The translations under genes and the position numbers were made by a program. Of a stretch of 64,000 nucleotides of DNA, positions 10,211 to 22,080 are shown one piece after another. The stretch spans positions 97,070,001 to 97,134,000 of the forward strand of contig JAZHRO010000073.1 of the NCBI GenBank assembly GCA_037157565.1. Reading direction: 5' to 3'. Origin of the DNA: Thalassia testudinum. Taxonomy: Eukaryota > Streptophyta > Magnoliopsida > Alismatales > Hydrocharitaceae. The notes below the pieces were generated by a model, which saw only the letters and a program-made list of their open reading frames with translations, did not search any database and had not been told where the DNA came from. The number at the start of each line of letters is the position of its first letter. The first letter of the stretch is position 1.

Positions 10211-12332
10211 TGATTGGTCGACTTTAGTGGACAAAATTAGAGCCTAAGTACATTGTCATTGAGATAAGAAGTTAATTTAGAGTATGCATTATATTAACAA
10301 AATCATGTAAGATGTAAAATCATCACTTCCTGCATTACATCATTATAAATGGGAAATTTTGATGGAATCCTATTCAATTTGAAATGTCATTTGATTTGTA
10401 AGAATTCACCACTTTCCAAAATAAAGGGTTGCCTCTCTCTTAATTAGAATTATTTTCCAAGGAAATCTTTTTTGGAAGTCTCATGCAAAAGAAAAATGAA
10501 AGAAAGGAAAATAAAGCAAGGGGACACAAATAGTCAACCGTCCCCCTCTCTCTCTCCTTCTTGAATATCTCTCCCTTAAATTTCTCTCAATCCCTCCTTT
10601 TTTTTTGGCAACAAAAAATGACTTTTTCCTTCTTTGATTCTCTCTTTCTCTATATGTGCAAGAAGGAATAGAGGGGAGAATTTCTCTCTCCCTAAAATCT
10701 CTCTCAATTTGATTATTTTCTCTCCTTATAAAGAGGGAAGGAGATGGTTGGAAAGGGATGATCTTCCTCCCTGAGAGAGGACGTCCTCCAACATCCTCTC
10801 CTCCCCTGCAGACAACCACCAAGCATCTTCATCTCTTCTCCAACTCCACCGCCAATGCTACAACCACCACCGTATCTCGCCTCCGACAACCACCACCGCA
10901 GTTGATGGTGACCTCACCGACATCTGCAACCACTGCTACTCATCATCGTCTGTAGAGAGGACTCTTCCTCTGGAAACCTTCACCATGTGACCAACTCCGC
11001 CACTGTGAGCCACCGCGACCGCACGTCTGACCGGCACTACGAGCCACCATCAAAACCTTCAACCACATGCCTACCCCCAAGTTAAGTCATCCGGGAACCC
11101 ATCCCAGACATCTGAAGACAACCTTCCCTCTCCTTGTTCTCTGAGAACAGAGGATCACCACCTTCACCGCGACCGTGCACATCCTCTCCATCAACAGTGA
11201 GCCATCTCCCCACCCACAAGAATAGAGCTCCTCACCCTCCTCTTCGCTATCGCACCAGCCACGCGCATGCACAAATCAACTCATCCCCTCGCGCACCCTC
11301 ATGCACATGCCATCATGCACAGAACCAGCTCACCTCTTTGAGGCTTCTCGACTGGCCACAGCTGTGCACTCCTCGCACACGTAGCCACCTAATAGCAGCC
11401 ACGCACCCTTGCGCGTGCTAACCGCAAGCCAGCAGCCGGCCTCGTCCTCCTCTCCTTCTTCTTCTTCTTCATCAATAGTAGGAAAGAACCCAACACAACC
11501 GCCAGTTCTCCTCCTTGCAACCATCGATTCCGGCCATGAAGCTTTGCACTGCCACCTCTAATGGATTCGTCTCGACTCCCCGAGCACAACCACACCTTCG
11601 GCTGCATCGATCGACCACCCAACAACCAGCCGGAGAGCCTCATCGCTGACAGGCTTTTCCACTCCGACTAGCCACCACCGATGGCCATTCAATGCGTCAT
11701 CACTGCCCACGTGTAGCCCTCAACACGGCTAGCCTCCTTCGAGCTCCGCACGACCGACTGCTGTCTCCTCTTCACGCACGCACAAAGGAAGCAAATCCTC
11801 TACTTTTAGGTTAATTAGTATTTACATTTGAGTGCCATTGTCAAACTCTTATTCTGATTTTAATATGTGATATATTGAGTGAAATTGCAACATTCATGCT
11901 CATGCTTTCTCATAATTGCTTGGATCTTGTTATGCACATCATTCGACATTGGATTTCGATTAACATTTACACAATTTCTCTCTAGTACATGTGCAATTAG
12001 AAATTACATAGATTGAGCACATATTTATTGAATATTTTATTGAGGAAAAATTACACTTATAACCTTACATTCTCGAGTTATTGTGTGTCTTCTACTTTTC
12101 ATCACGTTTCACATCAGATTTGGCCACAGATTTGACACTCGATTGGACGAATACAAGGAAAAATATTCATGAGTTTATTGATCTGTTCCTCCCTATGGAT
12201 ATGGCATCCTACCTATTCATGGTTAGTTTTCATTGATATATTTTTGTTTGGCATTTTTCCACCACGCTATTTTTACTGGGACAACGTATTTTTCTGATAC
12301 AACATTATTCTGCAAGCGAAAATCCCTGATCA
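10211..12332 (+). repeat. A3, solo LTR of an A-type element
   Basis: Starts TGATTG followed by an imperfect hairpin (GTCGACT-TT-AGTGGAC) and ends ...AATCCCTGATCA. The flanking five bases are GGTGG on the left and GTTGG on the right, a one-mismatch target duplication. The interrupted B-type LTR continues on both sides. No internal region or primer site is present, so it is a solo LTR. It has the GC-rich middle and the 'CCTCCCTATGGATATGGC' tail of the A group, and a TATA box at 10727. Confidence 0.75.
10727..10736 (+). promoter_or_regulatory. A3 LTR TATA box
   Basis: TATAAAGAGG, about 515 bp into the LTR, followed shortly by the palindrome GGACGTCC at 10779. Confidence 0.5.
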
Positions 12333-12640
12333 GTTGGATTCTTCACCTGAGGCTCGGATCTTTGCCATTTGGCTTTATGATCTCCATTCTTTTATGGACT
12401 GCACAAGATGCCCTGGTTGTCTGATCGAGACGATTTTGGAAGCGTTGGGACTCCTGTTGTCATTTTGATCAGCTGTGTCTGGTTTGATCTAACATCTGTG
12501 GCTTCGAATCATCTGTAATTAAAATCATCTATCTTTTAGGTCATAAAATGACGATATTATCAATATGACTAATAAACTAGCTATTGTGCAAATTACGATG
12601 CCCATGAATGCATTAATTCTAAGTTATGCAAGGATCTAGC
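12333..12640 (-). repeat. B-type LTR fragment, right piece
   Basis: Continues the fragment split by A3; matches B1 around 'gatgcc..ggtt', 'cgttgggactcc' and 'ctgatcaca'. Its outer end near 12640 is not sharply defined. Confidence 0.5.
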
Positions 12641-14163
12641 TTAATTCAGGTGATTTAGGTTGCATGATTGCTATCCAATCAGTGCCGACCAGCCAATGCC
12701 AGTGCCTCTTCTTCCTTATTCTTCCTCTTCCTTCCCTATAGTCTCTTCCTCTAACCCTCTCTTCACTTTTATCCACTTAAATCACACTTTTGATCGCCGC
12801 TTCGTCCTCGTCAGCCTCGTCTTCGCTACATCCCTCACTAGCTCTGGCGAGCTTGTATCGATGCCACTGACCACCAAACCACTCGCTACTGCCACCAAAA
12901 GCTCCCCCACACATCCACCTTCAAAAGCCCTCTACCTATTCCATGTTCCACCCACTCCACAACTCTCTCGAACACACACAACAGATCACCTTCTCTGACT
13001 TTGACTGGTCACGCTACACCTCTAACCATCACACCAAAGCCACCACCACACTTGCCACACACTGGTGAACCTCTTGACCTATTTTGATTGGGTTGTGAGG
13101 CTGTATTTTGCTATTTAGGTCTTCGCCGAAGCACCACCATCACCACCATCTTCTTCTGTTATGTTTGCTCATCTTTGACCATCATCTACCCTGCTGCCAC
13201 TCTCCATCGACGCAGACCCAACTCTTGAATTCTCCTAGGCCCTCAATTGAAATAGCAGGCAGCATCCATTAACTCAATTCGATGGGACTTGCCCTGCTGT
13301 AGCAATCGAAGTTGTGTGCAAAGGAATACAGGATATTAGTCCCACATTATGTGGGACAAAAGTGTGACCGAGCATAAATTATTTTTGCACTCTTGGCTAT
13401 TCACCTCCGAGAGCACAGGGGTGAGGTCCCGCACGTGCCCCTACACACGTGCTTACATGCGCTCACCTACACACCCTCGCCCGTGGTTCATGCCGTGAAG
13501 GTCTGGGCATTGGGTCTGATTACTCGGATCCGGTCTGTTCTGAAGAGAAGAATCTGAGGAGGGGGGATGGTTTTGCACTGTGGCCTCAGGATTCATGCCC
13601 TCCCTCTCCTCACTCAACTCTTAGCTGAGATCTGAAGAAGGGCTTTAGTGTGGGTGTGCTGCCCTTGTGCCTTTTCACCTGAGAGGTCCTTGTGCCTTTA
13701 CGAGACCCTTGCGTCTTTGTTGTAGCTGTGCCTTAGCTATTGTTGACGCATGAAGATAAGGCATCTATGTGCCTTTTCCAATCGTCTGAGCCTTGTGCTT
13801 GTGCTAGTTCTACAGTGGATGTTTGGAATAATTGATTGTGGTTACTATTCAAATATTTAAGTGATTATAGAGATTAAGCATTAGGGTTAATTTGGTGATT
13901 CAAATAACCATTTTAACCCCATCTTTTTGTACTCACATTTTTGATTTATTGCTATATTATTCTGATATATACATTGAGGATCATTTTGAATATACCTTCA
14001 TATCTTCTCTCATAATTGTGACTAATGATTAAATTGCCAATTTGTACCCTATGAATGCCCTTGGACTCACATCGATTTCGAGTTTATAAATTTAAGTGTT
14101 TGTACAAATTTCATCCTTTACTACGACGCATATTTCTTAAAATGATGATTCTTAAGATAAACA
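12641..14163 (+). repeat. F1 LTR (5'-truncated)
   Basis: Resembles 23800-25426 (F2) in order and wording: 'ggctgtatt' blocks, a TCCCACAT...ATGTGGGA palindrome (13338 here, 24560 in F2), 'gaggtccc...cacgtgc', and a shared end ...AACA before TTTT and a primer site. The left part of the LTR is missing at the B-type fragment. No gene is visible. Confidence 0.6.
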
Positions 14164-14165
14164 TT

Positions 14166-14185
14166 TTAGCACTGTTGCCAGGGAA
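14166..14185 (+). other. F1 primer binding site (degenerate tRNA-Asp type)
   Basis: TTAGCACTGTTGCCAGGGAA just after the LTR end AACA; F2 has TTGGCGACATTGCCTGGGA in the same place. Both are decayed versions of the tRNA-Asp complement. Confidence 0.6.
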
Positions 14186-14304
14186 CAATGAGCATTTCAA
14201 TCACTAATTACAATCCTGATTTGATACTAACTTTATCTAATTTGTTGTGATTTTGCAGTGTACACGAGAGAAGATCAAACGCACAACAACCACTCTAGGG
14301 GTAG
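14186..14304 (+). other. F1 leader, left of the B1 insertion
   Basis: Aligns with 25450-25588 of F2 (shared 'gagaagatc..acaca' and 'caaccact..aggggtag'). It is cut by B1 at the target GGTAG (14300-14304) and resumes at 22081. Confidence 0.65.
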
Positions 14305-15015
14305 TGTTGAATGCACGAATTGCTACGCTAACATGTTTGGTTTTGGAAAACCTGTCGTTGTAGTTTGAAAGCGAAGAATTCGTGTTCAACAAATAAAATT
14401 TATACTGAAATGAAAATTATGGGTCGAACACAAGGAGGCGAACATTTGATTTAAAAACTACGCGTTTCTTTTTATTTGTCACGAAGTATTTCAATTTAAA
14501 ACTATCTAATTAGTTACAATAAATAGAAGAGAGAGAGAGAGTAAGAGAGAGAGAATATTAAATAGAAATCAAAATGAGATGTAGAATAGACAGAGAATTT
14601 ATCATTAAGGAGATTGTTCATTACAACTAGAAAGCATAAGACACTTGCACTAGAAAGCGATAAAATTACTATAGAAAGCATTAAAAGAATGGAGGGAGAA
14701 ATGTCCTCCTCGATGATCGATTGGAGGACGAGCAAAACTACACTAGAAAGCAGTAAAAAGAATAGGGAGAGATAAATCCTCCTCGATGGTCGCATGGAGG
14801 ACGAGCCGGACGGGACGACGCTAGACGAAGGAGGACGAAGCAGAAGAATCGGAACGGAGCAGCACGCCGTCGTCGTTGCGGGATCCACTTCCAAAGGGGG
14901 ATAAAAATTTGGACTTTATCTCGCGAGAAGCATCCTGGGTGTGGGACAAGCTTCTCTTGAGCTTTGGAGAGGTAGAGAGGAAAAGGAAGGGATGAGAATT
15001 TTGTATGGAGGGGGT

Positions 15016-15027
15016 CTCCTTTTATAG
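15016..15027 (-). promoter_or_regulatory. B1 3' LTR TATA box
   Basis: CTATAAAAGGAG on the minus strand; the 5' LTR copy is at 21051-21062. Confidence 0.6.
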
Positions 15028-15083
15028 TTGCAAGGAGTGGGGGCAAAATGGTCATTACAACTTTAAAATAATAAATGAGGGGT

Positions 15084-15113
15084 CTTTAGTGACGGATAAA
15101 TCCGTCACTAAAG
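15084..15113. promoter_or_regulatory. TAGTGAC inverted repeat upstream of TATA (3' LTR)
   Basis: Perfect 14-bp arms CTTTAGTGACGGAT / ATCCGTCACTAAAG separated by AA, about 60 bp upstream of the TATA box. The 5' LTR copy (21119-21148) has mismatches in one arm. Confidence 0.8.
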
Positions 15114-15565
15114 CCTCCTTCGTGGGCGTCATGGGTGGCTCACGCGCACCTGCTCGCCTGCTCGCACGGGCAACACCTGCGCACGTCCGCTGAATCTCAG
15201 CCGTCCGATCGCGAAATCGGATGGCTTAAGACGCATCTTCACCCGCTCGCTGTGCACTCGCCTAGCACGTGCTATCGCGCGTGACGCTGTGAGTTCAATA
15301 GTGCGTCGGCGCTATCGGGCACGCGCAGCCGTTGGATCGCAATCTGATGCTCCAAGCACCTGCCCGCCTGCGCCTGATTTGAGCCTCGCGGGACTCGATC
15401 CCGAGACCTCTGCTTTGCCCGCCGCTTCGTCTCCGCTGTGCTACGCAGTCGAAAAGGTCAAGCGAACGAATCAGCTAGCTGCATCCACAGAGATCGAGAT
15501 CCAACAGCGGAGAGGGAGTGGGTGCGAGGCCTTCAGAGATTGCATGCGACCGTTTGGACGGTCGG

Positions 15566-15587
15566 GATGGCACCACGTGGCACCATC
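15566..15587. promoter_or_regulatory. CACGTG palindrome in the B1 3' LTR
   Basis: Half-site GATGGCACCAC followed by GTGGCACCATC; the core is a perfect G-box. It lies about 540 bp upstream of the TATA box in the LTR U3 part. Confidence 0.8.
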
Positions 15588-16042
15588 TTGGCCGTCCATA
15601 TTCTGGAAGTTGTAGATGGTGCCACGGATGTCGGATTGACTTGATTTTTGCGTCGTTGGGCTGCAATCGTCGATCCGAATTCATCTGTGAGGTCAGATTT
15701 GTCATTTGAAGAGTAGATTTACACCATCCTGGCCCTTGATCTTCTAGGGTTCCCTGGTCACTATCTGATGCTACAGATGCCTGATTAGGGCGATCTTGGA
15801 GTCGTTGAACTCCAATCGTTGCCCTGATCACATCCATACGGTTGGATCTTCGATCCGAGGTCCCGATAAAATGTTTGCCCTGTCCAAGCACATAAAAGGA
15901 GACAATTAACCTCCATTTTATTCAAACTAGTCTAAATGCAATATGATGCATGTTATGTAATATTTATATCATGAAATGCAATCCTATGCTTAAGAACATG
16001 CATAAATAGACATCTTAAGTAGTGTAAATGTGTTTACAACAT

Positions 16043-16073
16043 ACCCCCTATCTTTTGCTAGTCCCTAGCAAAA
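16043..16073 (-). promoter_or_regulatory. B1 module 2: stem-loop and polypurine tract
   Basis: Nine-base perfect arms TTTTGCTAG / CTAGCAAAA with loop GGA (minus strand), then TAGGGGGTA abutting the LTR. This is the best-preserved copy of the module. Confidence 0.8.
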
Positions 16074-16611
16074 ACTATATGCTATTTATAAAAGAATTAG
16101 GTTGGATTATTTGGACCTGAGTTATTTTCAATCATTAAGAAATTGTCTACTTAGGAACTGAACTTTCGAAGACACAACAATGCCCGGGTATTAGCCAAAA
16201 TGCAGACCGCCTCAAGCCCTCGCCTTATTAAAAGAAAAATTTCTTTTTCTCTTTTTCTTTTTTTCTAAATTTTTTTTTTGATTTTCAAATTTTAGGGTTT
16301 AAGAGTGGCTTTCTACGACCATTCAACTCATCCAAGATTTGATGAGAACCCTAAGTTTTAAGCGTCTTATTGCGAATGCGATAGACTCGTTTACCGGTAG
16401 TTAAAACAGACTTCGGATTTCTACGCCTCTAGGTGACCTCAAAAAGAATTCTGCCTAAAGGTGTGTCTTTACAATCGGTAGCTTTCTCCCAACTTTTATT
16501 TTTTTACGGGGTCAACACAAGGGTGAATCCAGCGTATATCTCCTCAGTTTATTCTATTTCACCGCTTCTTCCTAAGCATTTTGGGAATTTTAGTGCATTT
16601 ACTGAGCTGGG

Positions 16612-16853
16612 TTCTGGACAACCAGTCGATGAGCTGTTACCACCGACAACTTGCCAGCCATACTCGTGCGGTGAAGTGTGGATTATTTCTTTTTGTTCTT
16701 TTCTCCTTTTCTTTTTGATTTTTTTTTTTTAAGTAGGTAGCTTCCTTGGTCTAAGATTTACCTAAAGGTAGCAAAAAGAGAAAGATGCAATGACTACGCT
16801 CTGGACAACCTACCTATGGGCTATTACCCACGATAACTTGCCAGCCATATCAC
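16612..16853 (-). repeat. B1 3' non-coding repeat pair
   Basis: Two copies, at 16612-16664 and 16798-16853, of a 53-56 bp unit with AACTTGCCAGCCATA at one end and TCTGGACAACC at the other. The second can fold through TGGG...CCCA. B2 has the same pair at 39901 and 40091. Confidence 0.7.
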
Positions 16854-17240
16854 CCTAGAAGGTTCATTAGCTACTCAATTTCCGTTAAAATCGCCGAACA
16901 ATGAGTCAGTGCAAAGAAAGTGTGTAGATGCTTAAGACTCAAAATTCCCTCAAATTAGAGGGCGGGTTGATAAGTCGTGTACTTATCACCCAAACTTATT
17001 TATTCCAATTATGATAGAATTAAGATGGAGAGGACTCAAAGACAAATCCACATTTTAGTGAATACACGGGCTAATTAAGTCCAAAGACCTGAAGGGTCTT
17101 TGTGTTCAAATCATAATGTAGTATTTCCTAAGATTGAAAATTTTCTTAAACCCAAATTCTCTTTCCTAATTCCAAATTTTTTTTTTATATAAAAGAAAAT
17201 AAAATAAATCTACGGACGAATGAATTCAGAGATAAATATC

Positions 17241-17277
17241 CACCCCCCCATGCCTATCTAACGCAATGTCCTCATTG
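17241..17277 (-). promoter_or_regulatory. B1 module 1: hairpin plus central G-tract
   Basis: On the minus strand CAATG-AGGA-CATTG followed by AGGCATGGGGGGG. Confidence 0.65.
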
Positions 17278-19070
17278 TATTAAAAAGACATAAAATAGAG
17301 TGGAAAAGCATAGAAAGCACCTGAATTGCGTGAATGTCAGGTCCGCTTCGAGATGAAAACTAGGAAAAACTGTATATGTGCTGAGTTTAGTGCCTTCAGC
17401 TAGGCACACTATACAAAGAAAAGAAATGAAGAATTCACAAGTGCGGGTCAGAATCAGAATAAATAGAAGAATCTTCTGACCTATCAACAGAGGTCCACAG
17501 ATGTGGACCAGATTGTGGTGTAGACCCATCCCCCATAATCAAGAATATCTTAGGTTCTGGATAAAAATTACTCAAAACCTAAAATCAAAATGCAAGCGGG
17601 GTCGGGCCTGCGATTTATGAGGATGCAACCCAAGACCAAAAAGTTGGGTTACAGAGAATTGAAGCTCAAAAGGATAATTGTTGAATGTGTGCTTGAGTTG
17701 AACATCCTCGAAACAAATGTCGTAAGGGTTCTGATTTGATGGTTTCAGCTTAAAAGGAACCTTTCGACTCAATCTTCCATTTCCTCCAAAATTTACTTCC
17801 CAAATCAGAACTTCCTAGCTCCTATCCTCCTCATTCAGCATACCAAATTCCAGTACCTCTTGTATATTAATCACCCCATCTGAAATATCCAAGTCTAAAT
17901 GATGTGGTAGAATCAAAATTGACTTGGGTCTAATTATCTCAAAATTAGAATCATCAATAAGCTCAACGGGGTTAACTGACAATGAGGGCACTGAATTGAA
18001 TCTTCCAGAAAATGCGATTCTGGATCCGTAATGTGTGCCGTAAGATCAGTTTCCTCAATTATTGGGCTATCAAATGATCTATCAGATTCCTCAAGCCCAA
18101 TCGTCTCACAGAAATCATGTTCAGAAAACTAACGTGAGACTTTGCAACTTGAATCTTCACCATCAAAGAAATCAGGATCCGTATCAATATATGTCCCAAA
18201 ATCATTTGTCACTTCCTGTTCCAAGGAGATATACGTTACCTCGTAACCCGGCTCAGGGATCTCAGGTGAAGAAATCAGATCTTCCTTAATTGGTTGCTTT
18301 AATTCAATCTGGTTAGACTCGTAACACGTGTCCCCCCCAACAGGTGCCTGAGCGGGTTCTGTCATTGGCTTTCCTGAAGAGGGTTCATCATGGGAATCAT
18401 CCCATGATTGAATCAAAGCAACCACGAATGTCATCCTCAATTTCGCTAATTTGCCAAGTAGAAACTCACCCGGGTTCTTATCCTTAACATCCTGGAACCA
18501 ATCCAACAAAGACTTATTTAAATCATCAATCATTTCAATCTGGGGTTTCAATCTCTCAATGCAAGGTGTTGGCTGAACTTCTAAAGATTGAATGATATTC
18601 CTCAAGTTAGCCAGAACCTTATCTTGAACCTGGTTAACCTGAACCAAATGAGTTTGTTCAGGGTTAGGCGGGTTTGACATCAATGCAGAGGAATTAACGA
18701 ATTGAGATTCATTATACCCTTCCTGATAATAGGTCATTTTAGATTGTTCAAAAGATGGTGATGACCTAAAGGCAGTGAAATCAGAGGATGGGTAAGGATC
18801 GGTGTATCCTTCTTGATTGTAGATCGTATTAGGTTGTTCATGAAAGGAAGACGATCTATAATCGATGTAGCTCTGAGAAGGATAGAAATCAGAATCAAAG
18901 TGTTCAGGGTTAGACCCTAAACACTGGGGTCCGGAATTGTATCCCCAATCCGAATTTTCCCAACTGACTGATGGTTGATTAAAATACGAGTCGGGATAAT
19001 CGTCATGTTGAGGATAATTCACAACAGGAGGGAAAGAGCGAGAATGCGTGAAATATGTGGAAGGATTCAT
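17272..19070 (-). pseudogene. ORF-beta of B1 (N-terminal 313 codons open, then decayed)
   Basis: Unrecognised retrotransposon protein, beta. I start it at MNPSTYFTHS (19070) because B2 begins MYPSTSYTH in the same place, right after the leader-intron acceptor. The first 313 codons are open, to 18129. A Tyr/Ser/Gln-rich N-terminus holds two copies of a unit around SFHEQPNTIYNQEGY and SFEQSKMTYYQEGY (residues about 74-120). A predicted helical core at 145-225 (QVQDKVLANLRNIIQSLE...) and an acidic C-part follow. After a stop the homology with B2 goes on in shifted frames to VIFIQNLR and MGLHHNLVHICG (17529 onward). It contains no capsid, knuckle, protease or polymerase motif. Confidence 0.75.
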
Positions 19071-19095
19071 GAGACACGAGAGGAAGAAAGGCACC

Positions 19096-20135
19096 CTGCA
19101 TTGCAAATAATCAAACCTGTCCTTAAATGGATTAGCCTACAGACCTACCGACTCCCAAAACCTGTCTTGAGATAAAGGAACGATTTGATCTACTTCTGTC
19201 TGTTCAATCCAACCAGTTTGATGGAGGGACTGGGGAGAAGGTTCTTCCTTTGGCTTGCACCTCCGGTTCCTAGTGTACCCCCCAGGTGCGATCATTTGAT
19301 TCTGCTCCCCTAGCTAGACATCAGATTGAATAGTAGAAATAGACTAATTGAAAATAATCTCGTTCTGGGTTCTGAAGAGCGAGTCCAATCCTTAAGGCCA
19401 ACGTCTACTCTGTTTTATTTAGGGCTAGGTTTGAATGTGCTTTGGAATGTGATGGGTGCTTTAAATGGGTTGTGCCCTTAATGATTGATTGATTTGTGTG
19501 TACGTGCACAACCAATTGTTTTCAAGCAAGATTATTTTTAATGTCGTGAATTTTAAGGTTCAAATCTTGCTTAGTAGCTTTTAGGATTCAACTTTAGGCA
19601 TTTTCAAACAAGTTTCATTGGCACACCAGGTTTTGCAAGCACAGGTGAAGATGTTTTACTTTAAAATTTAAAAGAATGTGGAGTGCCTGGTAAATTCCTA
19701 AGAATTGAACCTAAGTGGCAGCTACTTGATGAATTGATTTTATTTCAAGTGGTGCGACCCAATCAACTCAAACAATTGGCCTGATGCACCACTTAATTAG
19801 GCACACAAATGATTACTTAATCTGATTTCTACTCAATAATGTGTTGCTTTATGTGTACCGGTTCCACAGATCAGAACCCGGTTGAGTAGAAACAAATTGA
19901 TTCGGTTAAGTGCCTTTGAATGTGGGTGTACGTTGTGTGTTTGTTGAAAATTGCCCCACAAAATTATCCTTTTATTTTTTTTGTTTTTATATAAATGAAG
20001 GTGGAATGAATGTGAGTGAAAATCCAAACAACCAAACTATTCCTAGGATTTATGCAAACACCTAGGTTAATTGGAATTTGGATTTAATGTGGCAAATGAA
20101 ATCTATGGAGGGGGAAAGAGTGGGTGATAACTTAC
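19096..20135 (-). other. Predicted B1 leader intron
   Basis: Donor TTTT/GTAAGTT and acceptor TTGCAATGCAG/GGTGCC on the minus strand, 1040 bp apart. The acceptor sits just upstream of the ORF-beta ATG. B2 (1047 bp) and G (1043 bp) have the same donor and acceptor context. This is inference from sequence; there is no transcript evidence. Confidence 0.6.
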
Positions 20136-20276
20136 AAAACCTTCCACAACACTTTACTCCAATCTACCACTTTTGCTCGTCTCAAAAGAGTACTTACAAT
20201 TACAAAAAGAAAGGAGAAAAGTGAGGTAAATGATTTGTAAGTTACAAAATGCGAAGAGAAATCAAAGATCGTCGCC

Positions 20277-20294
20277 TCCCTGGCAACGGCACCA
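20277..20294 (-). other. B1 primer binding site (tRNA-Asp)
   Basis: TGGTGCCGTTGCCAGGGA on the minus strand, six bases from the LTR end. Confidence 0.85.
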
Positions 20295-20300
20295 AAAAGT

Positions 20301-22080
20301 TGAACGCACGAATTGCTACGCTAACGTGTTTGGTTTTGGAAAACCTGTCATTGCAGTTTGAAAGCGAAGAATTCGTGTTCAACAAATAAAATTTATACCG
20401 AAATGAAAATTTCGGGTCGAACACAGGGAGGCGGATGTTTGATTCAAAAACTACGTGTTTCTTTTTATTTGTCACGAAGTAATTCAATTTAAAACTATCT
20501 AATTAGTTACAATAAATAGAAGAAAGAGAGAGAGTAAGAGAGAGAGAGAATATTACACAAAGAAATCAAAATGTGATGTAGAATAAACAGAGAATTTATC
20601 ATTATGGAGATTGTTCATTACTACGAGAAAGCATAAAATACTTGCACTAGAAAGCGATAAAATTACTCTAGAAAGCATTAAAAGAATGGAGGGAGAAATG
20701 TCCTTCTTGACGATCGCTTGGAGGATGAGCAAAACTACACTAGAAAGCAGTAAATCTATATTAGAAAGCAGTGAAAAGAATAGGGAGAGAGAAATCCTCC
20801 TCGACGGTCGCTTGGAGGACGAGTCGGACGGGACGACGCCTAGATGAAGGAGGACGAAGCAGGACGAAGGAGGACGAAGCAGAAGAACGGGAACGGAGCA
20901 GCACGCCATCGTCATCGCGGGATCCACTTCCAAAGGGAGACGAAAATTTGGACTTTATCTTGCGAGAAGCATCCCGGGTGTTGGACAAGCTTCTCTTGAG
21001 CTTTGGAGAGGTAGAGAGGAGAAGGGATGAGAATTTTGTATGGAGGGGGTCTCCTTTTATAGTTGCAAGGAGTGGGGGCAAAATGGTCAATACAACTTTA
21101 AAATAATAAATGAGCGGTCTTTAGTGACGGATAAATCCATCACTATAGCCTCCTTCGTGGGCGTCGTGGGCGGCTCGCACCTGCCTGCTCGCCTGCTCGC
21201 GTGCGCAATGCCTACGCACGTCCGCTGAATCTCAGCTGTCCGATCGCGAGATCGGACGGCTTAAGACGCATCTTCACCAGCTCGCTGTGCGCCTGCCTGG
21301 TGCGTGCGATCGCGTGTGACGCCGTGCGTTCAATAGCACGTCGGCACTATCGGGCTCGCGTAGCCGTTGGATCGCAATCTGACGCTCCATGCGCCCGCTC
21401 GCCTGCGCCTGATTTGAGGCTCGTGGGACTCGATCCCGCGACCTCTGCTTCCCCCGCCGCTTCGTCTCCGCTGTGCTACGCAGTCGAAAAGGTCGCGTGA
21501 ACGAATCAGCCAGCTGCATACACAGCCGTTGGATGGAGATCCAATGGTGGAGAGGGAGCGGGTACGGGGCCTTCAAAGATTGCATGCGGCCATTTTGGTA
21601 GCCGAGATGGTGCCACGTGGTGCCATCTTGGCCGTCCATATTCTGGAAGTTGTAGATGGTGCCACGAATGTCGGATTGACTTGATTTTTGCATCGTTGGG
21701 CTGCAATCGTCGATCAAATTCATCCGTGCAGTCAGATTTGTCATTTGAAGAGTAGATTTACACCATCCTAGCCCTTGATCTTCTAGGATTCCCCAATCAC
21801 TATCTGATGCTACAGATGCCTGATTAAGGCGACCTTGGAGTCGTTGAACTCCAATCGTCACCCTGATCACATCCATACGGTTGGATCTTCGATCCGAGGT
21901 CCTGATAAATTTTTTTCCCTATCCAAGCACATAAAAGGAGACAATTAACTTTCATTTTATTCAAACTACTCTAAATGCAAGATGATGCATGTTATGCAAT
22001 ACTTATATCATGAAATACAATCCTATGCTTAAGAACATGCATAAATAGACATCTTAAGTAGTGTAAATGTGTTTACATCA
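20301..22080 (-). repeat. B1 5' LTR
   Basis: Starts TGATGTAAACACATTTACA on the minus strand (stem TGTAAA/TTTACA, loop CACA) and ends beside the primer site. It pairs with 14305-16041. It carries the CACGTG palindrome (21606), the TAGTGAC inverted repeat (21119) and a TATA box (21051). Confidence 0.9.
21606..21627. promoter_or_regulatory. CACGTG palindrome in the B1 5' LTR
   Basis: GATGGTGCCAC then GTGGTGCCATC. Outer and core pairs are kept; two positions differ from the 3' LTR copy. Confidence 0.8.

Larger units (their letters stand above)
14305..16041 (-). repeat. B1 3' LTR
   Basis: Reads TGTTGTAAACAC...CATTCAACA on the minus strand and is visibly near-identical along its length to 20301-22080. 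It begins with hairpin TGTAAA-CACA-TTTACA shifted by two bases; here the second base pair of the LTR start has changed to TGTTG. Confidence 0.9.
14305..22080 (-). mobile_element. Element B1, complete non-autonomous Athila-like retrotransposon
   Basis: Complete minus-strand element of 7776 bp: 5' LTR 20301-22080, primer site 20277-20294, leader intron, ORF-beta, 3' non-coding repeats, polypurine tract, 3' LTR 14305-16041. The target GGTAG is duplicated at 14300-14304 and 22081-22085, and the interrupted F1 leader rejoins across it. It encodes no capsid, reverse transcriptase or integrase. Confidence 0.9.

Noticed and set aside
10758..11643. Short frames around CT- and CTT-rich sequence in A3
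   Set aside because: Microsatellite-like composition and solo-LTR context.
13336..13356. GTCCCACAT/ATGTGGGAC palindrome as a start of a separate LTR or TRIM element
   Set aside because: The same palindrome is inside F2 at 24560 at the equivalent place, so it belongs to the F LTR; no TSD or second LTR found.
15289..15891. Frames of 60-200 codons in B1 LTRs (also 21201-21876)
   Set aside because: They overlap the CACGTG palindrome and promoter signals, and the two LTR copies do not preserve the same frames.
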